In this document: positions 1 to 5,905 of the stretch, piece after piece
Layout: each line of letters begins with the position of its first letter
Numbering within the stretch: position 1 is the first letter of the stretch
Source of the DNA: Thermoplasmata archaeon
GTDB taxonomy: Archaea; Thermoplasmatota; Thermoplasmata; Lutacidiplasmatales; UBA184
Direction of reading: 5' to 3'
Length of the DNA stretch: 7,169 bases
NCBI GenBank assembly: GCA_021848165.1
Contig: JAJZMW010000020.1
Span: 1 to 7,169, forward strand
Notes under the pieces: model-generated
Database searches by the model: none
What the model was told of the DNA's origin: nothing
What the model saw: the letters and a program-made list of their open reading frames with translations, nothing else
Made by a program: the position numbers and the translations under genes

Positions 1-431
1 AGGCGCTCGAGAAGATCCGGGTCGATCGAGTCGATCGACCCCGCGCGGTCGTCGACGAGATGGACGATCCGCCCGTTCTCGAGGGCGCGCGTCCCTCGCT
101 TGCGGCGGGCGCGGACGACGCCGCCGTCGGTGCCGGAGAGCCCGACCGCCCGCACCCCGCGGGCCGCGAACTCCCGGACGATCCGGGTCTGGACCGCCCC
201 GGCGAGCGCCAGGACGACGACCTCCATCCGCGACTCGTCGGTGTAGCGGGAGACGACGCCGCTCGGGCTGGTGTAGTATCGGGACGGGCGGCCGAGCGCG
301 GTGCCCCATCGATCGACCTCCTCCGAGCCGCCGTGGACGACGACGAACCGGTCCGGCGACGCCGCGATCTCGTCGAGCGCGCCCGCGAGCTCGTTGCCCG
401 CCGCGCCCCCGACCTTCACGACGATCGTCAT
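1..431 (-). CDS. lysZ: [LysW]-aminoadipate/glutamate kinase LysZ (ArgB-like), partial: C-terminal part beyond left edge
   Basis: The reading frame starts at ATG 429-431 and runs 143 codons off the left edge without a stop, so the gene is 3'-truncated by the window. It belongs to the amino-acid kinase family. The product starts MTIVVKVGGAAGNE (the N-terminal KVGG phosphate-binding loop), followed by VVHGGSEEVD at 31-40, RYYTSPSGVVSRYTD at about 51-65 and GLSGTDGG at 97-104. The TSPSGV-SRYTD block and the HGGSEEVD form are typical of LysZ-type kinases acting on a carrier-bound substrate rather than N-acetylglutamate kinase; this is family recollection. It would phosphorylate the side-chain carboxylate of LysW-bound glutamate (arginine branch) or alpha-aminoadipate (lysine branch), making the substrate for LysY. 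It begins 5 bases after the lysY stop, so it is co-transcribed. No clear Shine-Dalgarno site is present, only a weak GGTG upstream. Family is confident; substrate is inferred. Confidence 0.9.
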   Translation of the reverse strand, partial: MTIVVKVGGAAGNELAGALDEIAASPDRFVVVHGGSEEVDRWGTALGRPSRYYTSPSGVVSRYTDESRMEVVVLALAGAVQTRIVREFAARGVRAVGLSGTDGGVVRARRKRGTRALENGRIVHLVDDRAGSIDSIDPDLLER

Positions 432-436
432 CGCGG

Positions 437-1465
437 CTACACCGGGTGCAGGCCGGCGAACTCGAGGCCGCGGGTCTCGGGGAACCCCGCGGCGAGGTTG
501 AAGCACTGCACGGCGTTGCCGGCGGCGCCTTTCATCAGGTTGTCGAGCGCGCCGAAGGCGAGGAGGCGGCGGCCGTGGGCGTCGAAGGCGAACCCGAGGT
601 CGGCGTAGTTCGAGCCGGCGAGGACCTTCGGATCCGGGGAGCGGTGGATCCCGTCGGACTCGTGTACGAGGCGGACGAACGGCTCGCCCGCGTAGGCGGC
701 GCGGTAGACCTTCCAGAGCTCCTTCTCCTCCACGGCGCGCGCGGCGGGCGCGTGCACGGTCGCGAGGACCCCCCGGACCGCGTCGACCGCGTGCGCGCTC
801 AGGGCGATCGTGAGCCCGGTCTCCTGCTCGATCTCCGCGGTGTGGCGGTGGCCGCTCGGCGCGTACGGGCGCATCACGCCGGTCCGTTCGGGATGGGCGG
901 CCCCGGGGCCGGCGTCGATGCCGCCGGCCGACGAGCCGCTCTTCGCGTCGACGATCGCCGGCCGGGAGCCGTCGACGAGCCCCGCCGCCGCGATCGGACG
1001 GAGCGCCAGGATCGAGGCGAGCGCGATGCATCCGGGGTTCGCGATCAGGCGAGCGGAGCGCAGGGCCTCCCGGCGGATCTCGGGGACCCCGTAGACGCTC
1101 TGGCCGAGCAGCTCGGGATGCGGGTGCTCCACGCCGTAGTACGTTCGGTAGAGCGACGGCTCCTTGAGCCGGTGGTCGGCGCTCAGATCGACGACGAGCC
1201 CGCCGGTCGCGAGCCAGGCCGGCATCCGAGCCATCGCCTGCCGGTGCGGGACCGCGACGAACGTCGCGTCGGCGGGGCGGATCGCGTCGTGCGGCACGAA
1301 GGTGAGGTCGGTCCGCTTGCGCAGGTTCGGGTGCGCGCGGCCCACGCTCTCGCCGGCCCGGGAGTCCGAGCTGACCTGGGCGACCTCGACATCGGGATGC
1401 CCGAGGAGGAGGCGGAGGAGCTCCCCGCCGACGTAGCCCGACCCGCCCACGATGGCGACCTTCAC
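437..1465 (-). CDS. lysY: [LysW]-glutamyl/aminoadipyl phosphate reductase LysY (ArgC-like)
   Basis: This 342-residue protein is an NADP-dependent semialdehyde dehydrogenase of the ArgC/LysY family at its usual length. It shows the Rossmann loop GGSGYVGGE at 7-15, the catalytic cysteine C146 in NPGCIA, and the GHRHTAEIEQE stretch at 205-215 carrying the expected catalytic histidine. In the carrier pathway it reduces the acyl phosphate made by LysZ to LysW-glutamate semialdehyde (or aminoadipate semialdehyde). The start is GTG at 1463-1465, supported by AGGAGGTC 8 bases upstream and by the MKVAIVGGSGYVG N-terminus. Its start overlaps the lysX stop by four bases (GTGA), and lysZ follows after 5 bases. 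Sequence alone does not separate it well from plain ArgC. The adjacent lysW, lysX and lysZ make the carrier-dependent role much more likely. Automated annotation may call it argC. Confidence 0.92.
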   Translation of the reverse strand: MKVAIVGGSGYVGGELLRLLLGHPDVEVAQVSSDSRAGESVGRAHPNLRKRTDLTFVPHDAIRPADATFVAVPHRQAMARMPAWLATGGLVVDLSADHRLKEPSLYRTYYGVEHPHPELLGQSVYGVPEIRREALRSARLIANPGCIALASILALRPIAAAGLVDGSRPAIVDAKSGSSAGGIDAGPGAAHPERTGVMRPYAPSGHRHTAEIEQETGLTIALSAHAVDAVRGVLATVHAPAARAVEEKELWKVYRAAYAGEPFVRLVHESDGIHRSPDPKVLAGSNYADLGFAFDAHGRRLLAFGALDNLMKGAAGNAVQCFNLAAGFPETRGLEFAGLHPV

Positions 1466-2313
1466 CGCCGCCCGACCTCCTGGGCATACGCGAGGATGCG
1501 CGCGGCGATGTCGACCCCGGTCGTGGACTGCAGCGCCTTGAACTCCGGCGTCGGGTTCACCTCATGGACGACGTAGCCCGCGGGGGACTCCATGGCGTCG
1601 ACCGCGAGGACCCCCCCGCCGACGGCCCGGGCGGCCCGGAGGGCGATCTCGGTCAGCTCGGAGGACGGGGTCAGAGGCTCGGCGACCGCGCCCCGCGCGG
1701 CGTTGGTGCGCCACGCCTCCGAGCGGCGGGACATCGCCGCCACGACCTCGTCGCCGACGACGAAGAGACGGAGGTCGCGCTCGGGCTTCGGAACGTGCTC
1801 CTGGACGTAGAAGATCGACTGGGTCGGGGACGGCAGGGCGCTCTTGTGCTCGAGGATCTGCTCCGCCTCCTCGCGATCGTGCACGCGCGCGATGAGCCGG
1901 CCCCACGAGCCGATCGGGGGTTTGAGCACCGCGGGATAGCCGATCTCCTCCAGCGCCTGGAGCGCCCCGTCGTCGGTGAAGGCGACGATCGTGCGCGGGG
2001 TCGGCACCCCCGCCGCCTGCAGCGCGAGCGAACCGAGGATCTTGTCGCCCGCCCGCTCGACGACCTCCGCCGGGTTGACGGTCCGGCAGCCGTAGTGCTC
2101 GAAGAACCGCAGCGCGTAGAGGCCGCGCAGGTGGCTCACCGAGCGATTGAGGACCACGGCCGGGAGCTCCGCCGGGCGGTCGAGCGGGAAGAGCATCCCC
2201 TCGTCGTGCATCGGGACGAGCGGGATCCCGCGGGCCGTGGCCGCGGCCAGGAGCCACTTCTCCTCGGGCCTCAGGATGGTGTAGAAGAGGCCCAGACGAA
2301 CGGGATCACTCAC
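1462..2313 (-). CDS. lysX: LysW ligase LysX/ArgX (ATP-grasp, RimK-like)
   Basis: This 283-residue ATP-grasp ligase of the LysX/ArgX branch of the RimK family has about the usual length. It joins the alpha-amino group of alpha-aminoadipate (LysX) or glutamate (ArgX) to the C-terminal glutamate of LysW, using ATP. Visible motifs are the N-terminal RLGLFYTILRPEEKWLL, the nucleotide-binding KPPIGSWGRL at 131-140, VQEHVPKPERDLRLFVVGD at 170-188, and the metal-ligand block with D239, E251 and N253 in EVNPTPEFK. The start is GTG at 2311-2313, eight bases inside the end of lysW, which places RLGLFYTILRPEEK at the expected N-terminus. The sites upstream are only weakly Shine-Dalgarno-like, so translational coupling to lysW is likely. 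Placement with argG and argH favours glutamate (ArgX) as a main substrate. Dual use for lysine, as known for some archaeal single-copy enzymes, cannot be excluded. Confidence 0.93.
   Translation of the reverse strand: MSDPVRLGLFYTILRPEEKWLLAAATARGIPLVPMHDEGMLFPLDRPAELPAVVLNRSVSHLRGLYALRFFEHYGCRTVNPAEVVERAGDKILGSLALQAAGVPTPRTIVAFTDDGALQALEEIGYPAVLKPPIGSWGRLIARVHDREEAEQILEHKSALPSPTQSIFYVQEHVPKPERDLRLFVVGDEVVAAMSRRSEAWRTNAARGAVAEPLTPSSELTEIALRAARAVGGGVLAVDAMESPAGYVVHEVNPTPEFKALQSTTGVDIAARILAYAQEVGRR
1474..1481 (-). promoter_or_regulatory. Shine-Dalgarno site for lysY, fixes its GTG start
   Basis: The minus strand reads AGGAGGTC here, 8 bases before the GTG at 1465. This is a near-perfect match to the archaeal anti-Shine-Dalgarno and lies inside the end of lysX. 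It decides the lysY start in favour of the non-ATG codon. Confidence 0.75.
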
Positions 2314-2467
2314 CCCAATCTTCCGCTTCCTTCGGGGCGCGTTCGATCGCGATCGGGGTCGTCGCGATGACCTCGAGTTCCGTCCCGCAGTCCCGGCACG
2401 GGAAGATCTCGCCCGCGATCATCGCCCCGCAGCTCACTTCGGCGTCGCACTCTGGACAGTTCGTCAT
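2306..2467 (-). CDS. lysW: Amino-group carrier protein LysW/ArgW
   Basis: This 53-residue acidic zinc-binding carrier protein is read from ATG 2465-2467 to TGA 2306-2308. The N-terminus MTNCPECDAEVS gives the first cysteine pair (C4, C7), and FPCRDCGTELEV gives the second (C24, C27). Together they form the small zinc domain of LysW. The protein ends in the diagnostic EDWGE (49-53), whose terminal glutamate is the attachment point for the amino group of aminoadipate or glutamate. It protects the amino group during the following steps and hands the substrate from enzyme to enzyme by its negative charge (family knowledge). C13 is an additional cysteine outside the two CxxC pairs. The start overlaps the argH stop (ATGA), with an AGGAGGA site 6-7 bases upstream, and the end overlaps lysX by 8 bases. 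Small overlapping genes like this are easily missed, but the C-terminal motif leaves little doubt. Confidence 0.96.
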   Translation of the reverse strand: MTNCPECDAEVSCGAMIAGEIFPCRDCGTELEVIATTPIAIERAPKEAEDWGE

Positions 2468-3897
2468 GTCGCTTCCTCCTGCAATAGCTCCTCAATGAGC
2501 TCGACCCGACGGCCGAGCGAGGAGAGGAAATCGGCGTGGGCGGCCAGCGCCGCGCGCGCGTGCGCGAGCTGGTCGCCGACCGCCGCCGGCGACGGCCCGC
2601 CGGGCGACGCCCGCCGGCCGAGGAGCTCGGCCGGATCGAAGATCCGGGCGGCGTCGGGCCCGAGATCGGGAAGGGCGCGCGCCGCGCTCGCCGCATCCAA
2701 CGTCGCGTGCGGGTCGCGCACGTAGCGCCCGACGCGCTCGTGGGCCTCCCGGAACGGGACCCCCTGCCGGACCAGCGCCTCCGCGAGGTCGGTCGCGCGG
2801 GCGGCGGGGTCGAGCGCCGCGGCCCGCATCCGGTCGCGATCGAAGGCGAGATCGTCCAGGGCCCCCCGCATCGCCTCGATCGTCGTCACCGTCTGGGCGA
2901 GGGCGTCCGCCACCGGGGCCTTGTCCTCCTGGAGGTCCCGGTCGTAGGCGAGCGGCAGGCCCTTCAACGTCACGAGGAGGGAGACGAGGTCGGCGATCGA
3001 ACGACCCGACTTTCCCCGCGCGAGCTCCGCCACGTCGGCGTTCCGCTTCTGGGGCATCAAGCTGCTGCCGGAGCCGAGCCGGGGGCCGGCGCGGGCGAAC
3101 CCGAACTCGGCGCTCGTCCAGAGGACCCACTCTTCGCCGAGCGCGCTCAGGTGGACGCCGAGCAGGGCGAGCGCGAAGAGGAGCTCCGCGAACATGTCGC
3201 GGTCGCTCACCGCGTCCAGCGAGTTGTCGAACGCGCGGTCGAAGCCGAGCCGCCGCGCGACGTACTCCGGATCGATCGGGAGCGTCGATCCGGCCAGCGC
3301 CCCGGCGCCGAGCGGCGAGACGTTCGCCCGCCGCTCGAGATCGACCAGCCGGCCGAAATCACGCTCGAGGCGCCAGACGTGGGCGAGGAGATGGTGCGCG
3401 AGGCTCACCGGCTGGGCCCGCTGCAAGTGCGTGTACCCCGGCAGGAGGGTTTCGCGCTCCGCGGCGGCGCGGGCGACGAGCGCCCGCTGGAACGCATCGA
3501 TCGCTTCGAGCGTCCGGAGCACCGACGCGCGAAGGTAGAGCCGCTCGTCCAGGGCCACCTGGTCGTTGCGGCTGCGGGCGGTGTGCAATCGACCCCCGGG
3601 GGGGCCGATCATCTCGGTGAGCCGCACCTCGACGTTCGTGTGGACGTCCTCGAGCTCGTCGCGCCACGGGAACGTCCCGGCGTCGATCTCGCGTCGGATC
3701 TGGCGGAGGCCCCCCCGGATCCGCCGCGCGTCCGCGGGACCGAGGAGCCCCACGCGCTCGAGCATCTCGGCGTGCGCCACGCTCCCCGCGAGATCGTAGC
3801 GGAAGAGGGCGCGGTCGACGTCGAGCGATCCGAGGAAGCGCCCGGCGCCGGTCCCCACGTAGCTCGGGGCGGCCGAAGGTCCGTCGGGGGTCGGCAT
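2464..3897 (-). CDS. argH: Argininosuccinate lyase ArgH
   Basis: This 477-residue member of the fumarase/aspartase superfamily has a normal ArgH length. It cleaves argininosuccinate to arginine and fumarate, the last step of arginine synthesis, as a cytosolic homotetramer. The three conserved active-site regions are all present: HTARSRNDQV at 105-114, GYTHLQRAQPVS at 154-165 containing the conserved histidine, and the superfamily signature GSSLMPQKRNAD at 277-288 with the catalytic serine loop. DLAGSVAHAEML near residues 35-46 and DVHTNVE at 84-90 are also typical. The ATG at 3895-3897 lies 11 bases after the argG stop, without an evident Shine-Dalgarno site. The first 12 or so residues are low-complexity and probably not structured. 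The stop overlaps the lysW start (ATGA), so argH and the carrier gene are likely translationally coupled. No missing key residue was seen. Confidence 0.97.
   Translation of the reverse strand: MPTPDGPSAAPSYVGTGAGRFLGSLDVDRALFRYDLAGSVAHAEMLERVGLLGPADARRIRGGLRQIRREIDAGTFPWRDELEDVHTNVEVRLTEMIGPPGGRLHTARSRNDQVALDERLYLRASVLRTLEAIDAFQRALVARAAAERETLLPGYTHLQRAQPVSLAHHLLAHVWRLERDFGRLVDLERRANVSPLGAGALAGSTLPIDPEYVARRLGFDRAFDNSLDAVSDRDMFAELLFALALLGVHLSALGEEWVLWTSAEFGFARAGPRLGSGSSLMPQKRNADVAELARGKSGRSIADLVSLLVTLKGLPLAYDRDLQEDKAPVADALAQTVTTIEAMRGALDDLAFDRDRMRAAALDPAARATDLAEALVRQGVPFREAHERVGRYVRDPHATLDAASAARALPDLGPDAARIFDPAELLGRRASPGGPSPAAVGDQLAHARAALAAHADFLSSLGRRVELIEELLQEEAT
2473..2480 (-). promoter_or_regulatory. 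Shine-Dalgarno site for lysW
   Basis: The minus strand reads AGGAGGAA, about 6 bases before the lysW ATG and inside the last codons of argH. With the site before lysY it is one of the two clear Shine-Dalgarno sequences in the operon. This fits a need for plentiful carrier protein relative to the enzymes (inference). Confidence 0.65.
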
Positions 3898-3908
3898 GGC
3901 GATGCGGT

Positions 3909-5150
3909 TCAGCGGCTCCGCCGCGTCGTCCGGGCCGTCACGCGGGCTCCGGGCGCCCGCTTCTCACCGACCGCCGCCCAGGTCCGGCTCGGGAGCCCCC
4001 AGACGTAGATGAACCCCCGAGCGCTCTCCGCGCGGAACTCGTCGCCGTCGGAGTACGTCGCCAGGGACTGACGGTAGAGAGCGAAGGGGCTGCGGCGCCC
4101 GCTCACGCGGGCCTGCCCTTTGTAGAGCTTCATGGCGACCTCCCCCTCGACGCGCTCCTGCGTGGCGCCGACGAACGCATCGAACGCCGTCCGCAGGGGA
4201 GTGAACCAGAGGCCGTCGTAGACGGCTTGGGCGTACTGGCGCTCGATCCCGCGCTTCGCCGCCAGGAGGTCGCGGGGGAGGGTCATCGCCTCGAGACCCT
4301 GGTGCGCGGCGAGGAGGACGGTCGCGGCCGGGCACTCGTAGACCTCGCGGGACTTGATCCCGACGAGCCGCGACTCGAGGTGGTCGATCCGGCCGACCCC
4401 GTGCGCGCCGGCCGTCCGATTGAGGCGTTCGATGAGGGGCCGCAACGACATCCGCTCTCCGTCGAGCGCGACGGGCGCCCCCCCCTCGAAGGCGATGCGG
4501 ACGTACTCGGGCTTGTCCGGGGCCCGCTCCGGGGACGTCGTCCAGCCGTACACCTCCTCGGGCGGCTCGACCGCGGGGTCCTCGAGGATCCCGCACTCGA
4601 CCGAGCGGCCCCAGAGGTTCTCGTCGGTGCTGTACGGAGAGGCCCGGCGAGCGGCGACCGGGACGTGGTGCGCCTCGGCGTAGGCGATCTCCTCGTCGCG
4701 GGTCATCCCCCACTCTCGCGCGGGGGCGATCACCTCGAGCTCCGGAGCGAGGGAGGTCGTGCAGACGTCGAAGCGGACCTGGTCGTTCCCCTTCCCCGTG
4801 CAGCCGTGCGCGATGGCGCCCGCGCCCTCCTTGCGGGCGACGGCGACCAGGTGTTGGCCGATCAGGGGGCGCGCCAGCGCGGTGCTGAGCGGGTACTGGC
4901 CCTCGTAGAGGAGGTTCGCCTGGAGCGCGGGGCGCAGATACTCCCGGGCATACTCGTCCCGCGCGTCGACGACGTAGGCGCGTTTCGCCCCGGAGGCGAG
5001 CGCCTTCTTCCGGACCGCCTGGAGGTCGACCGGCTGCCCGACGTGGATCGTGAGGGCGATGACCTCGTAGCCGCGCTCCCGCAGCCATGGGATCGCGACG
5101 GAGGTGTCGAGCCCGCCCGAATAGGCGAGGACCACTTTGCGTGTGCTCAT
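3909..5150 (-). CDS. argG: Argininosuccinate synthase ArgG
   Basis: This 413-residue enzyme ligates citrulline and aspartate with ATP to give argininosuccinate, the step before ArgH. The ATP-pyrophosphatase loop AYSGGLDTS is at 9-17, followed by HGCTGKGNDQVRF at 115-127 (citrulline/aspartate site), YSTDENLWGRSVECG at 173-187 and GRIDHLESRLVGIKSREVYE at 253-272. All are family hallmarks. The start is ATG 5148-5150. An in-frame ATG at 5210 would add 20 residues, but the family begins a few residues before the loop and the added stretch covers the TATA-like element, so the shorter form is chosen. The C-terminus carries about 16 extra, very basic residues (GEKRAPGARVTARTTRRSR region) beyond the usual WGLP end. 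It is the first gene of the operon and is followed by argH after 11 bases. Confidence 0.97.
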   Translation of the reverse strand: MSTRKVVLAYSGGLDTSVAIPWLRERGYEVIALTIHVGQPVDLQAVRKKALASGAKRAYVVDARDEYAREYLRPALQANLLYEGQYPLSTALARPLIGQHLVAVARKEGAGAIAHGCTGKGNDQVRFDVCTTSLAPELEVIAPAREWGMTRDEEIAYAEAHHVPVAARRASPYSTDENLWGRSVECGILEDPAVEPPEEVYGWTTSPERAPDKPEYVRIAFEGGAPVALDGERMSLRPLIERLNRTAGAHGVGRIDHLESRLVGIKSREVYECPAATVLLAAHQGLEAMTLPRDLLAAKRGIERQYAQAVYDGLWFTPLRTAFDAFVGATQERVEGEVAMKLYKGQARVSGRRSPFALYRQSLATYSDGDEFRAESARGFIYVWGLPSRTWAAVGEKRAPGARVTARTTRRSR

Positions 5151-5184
5151 CGAGGGTTCGACGCCTGCGCATCCAAGGACGGCC

Positions 5185-5207
5185 GTCACGTATTTGTAGC
5201 ATGTGAC
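5185..5207 (-). promoter_or_regulatory. Probable argG operon promoter: TATA-like element framed by GTCAC/GTGAC inverted repeat
   Basis: On the minus strand the sequence CTACAAATA (plus-strand positions 5191-5199) is the best TATA-box-like stretch in a GC-rich window. It is centred about 45 bases upstream of the argG ATG at 5150, which would place transcription start near 5168 with a short leader (inference from usual archaeal spacing). The element is flanked by GTCAC at 5185-5189 and GTGAC at 5203-5207, a 5-13-5 inverted repeat almost exactly centred on it. A protein bound to both arms would block TBP, so this could be an operator. Five-base arms are short and could arise by chance. Confidence 0.5.
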
Positions 5208-5219
5208 CATCTTACGACA

Positions 5220-5243
5220 AAAACGGACAAGTTAGTTCGTTTT
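5220..5243. repeat. Inverted repeat (9+6+9) upstream of the ACT-domain regulator gene, possible operator
   Basis: The arms AAAACGGAC (5220-5228) and GTTCGTTTT (5235-5243) are complementary at 8 of 9 positions, the ninth being a G-T wobble, around the spacer AAGTTA. The repeat ends 7 bases before the ATG at 5251. It lies in the AT-rich part of the divergent spacer. GACAA also occurs twice here, starting at 5216 and 5226, ten bases apart. It could be a DNA operator for autoregulation or an RNA hairpin if the transcript starts upstream. The choice cannot be made from sequence alone. Confidence 0.45.
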
Positions 5244-5250
5244 CCAACAT

Positions 5251-5904
5251 ATGACGTCGAGCGACGATCGGTCGACCGCCCGCCAGGTCCGCGAGTGGAT
5301 CAACGCCCGCCCGGTCGTGGTCGAGGCGCTGCGCGAGGGGATCGCCAATCACTCGGCGCTCGCGCGCCACATCGCCCGCGACCTCGGGACCGAGAAGCTC
5401 CCGGCGATCGTCGCCGCCTGCCGGCGGTACCCGGCGCGCGGGGACGGGGGGTTCGGCGACCGGACGGTGCGCCGGCTCCTCTCGAAGAGCCGCATCGAGA
5501 CCCGGACCAAGGTCGCGACGATCACCGTCACCCAGGGGATCGACGTCCTCCAGCGCCTCGGGGACGTGGTCGAGGAGATCCTGGACGAGAACCTCCTCTG
5601 CCGCTTGATCCAGGTCTCGCGCGGGACGGTCATCCTGGTCGACGAGGACTCGGTCGCCCGCTTCCTCCGCAAGCTCCGCGAGAACCAGATCATCGCGGTC
5701 CATCGCGGGCTCGTCGAGCTCGCCGTCACGAGCCCGGCGACGATCGAGGAGACCGCCGGCCTGCTCGCCCGGCTCGCCTCCGTGCTCGCCACCCGCGGGA
5801 TCAACATCGTCCAGGCGATGAGCTGCTACACCGACACGATCTTCGTCCTCGATCGGAACGACATGACCGCCGCGATCGCGGCGCTCGCCGACGTGCTGGC
5901 GTGA
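5251..5904 (+). CDS. ACT-domain protein with N-terminal HTH-like region, predicted regulator of amino acid metabolism (COG2150-like)
   Basis: This 217-residue protein is probably a soluble DNA-binding regulator that senses an amino acid. Residues 9-60 (QVREWINARP, VVEALREGIANHSALARHIA and the following helix) look like a helical winged-helix/HTH region. Residues 84-145 give a beta-alpha-beta pattern that may be a degenerate ACT domain. Residues 152-217 form a clearer ACT domain: GLVELAVTSP, then TIEETAGLLARLASVLATRGINIVQAMSCYTDTIFVL, where the GI-N turn and the strand before the final helix are typical. The overall layout matches what I recall of archaeal COG2150 proteins, annotated as predicted regulators of amino acid metabolism. 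The start ATG at 5251 has no Shine-Dalgarno site, so a leaderless or very short leader transcript is likely. It is divergent from argG across a 100-base spacer with two inverted repeats, which suggests control of the arginine operon. The ligand is unknown; arginine or lysine is a guess from context. Confidence 0.8.
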   Translation: MTSSDDRSTARQVREWINARPVVVEALREGIANHSALARHIARDLGTEKLPAIVAACRRYPARGDGGFGDRTVRRLLSKSRIETRTKVATITVTQGIDVLQRLGDVVEEILDENLLCRLIQVSRGTVILVDEDSVARFLRKLRENQIIAVHRGLVELAVTSPATIEETAGLLARLASVLATRGINIVQAMSCYTDTIFVLDRNDMTAAIAALADVLA

Positions 5905-5905
5905 C

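Noticed and set aside
446..2370. Long plus-strand frames opposite lysY and lysX
   Set aside because: They mirror well-supported minus-strand genes and have no family features or ribosome sites.
2310..2696. A 128-codon minus-strand frame overlapping lysW and the end of argH
   Set aside because: It is Arg/Ser-rich and out of frame with both real genes. The LysW frame with its CxxC pairs and EDWGE end explains the region.
2536..4008. A 490-codon plus-strand frame opposite argH
   Set aside because: argH on the other strand has all family motifs. The opposing product is low-complexity and lacks any domain pattern.
1..5150. Origin from a Thermus-like bacterium, which also uses LysW
   Set aside because: The argG-argH linkage, the COG2150-like and HFX_2341-like proteins and the TATA-like elements fit an archaeon better. 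Without a marker gene this remains a judgement.
5151..5210. A longer argG start at 5210 adding 20 residues
   Set aside because: The extension has no family counterpart and would include the TATA-like element. The ATG at 5150 puts the ATP loop at the usual distance from the N-terminus.
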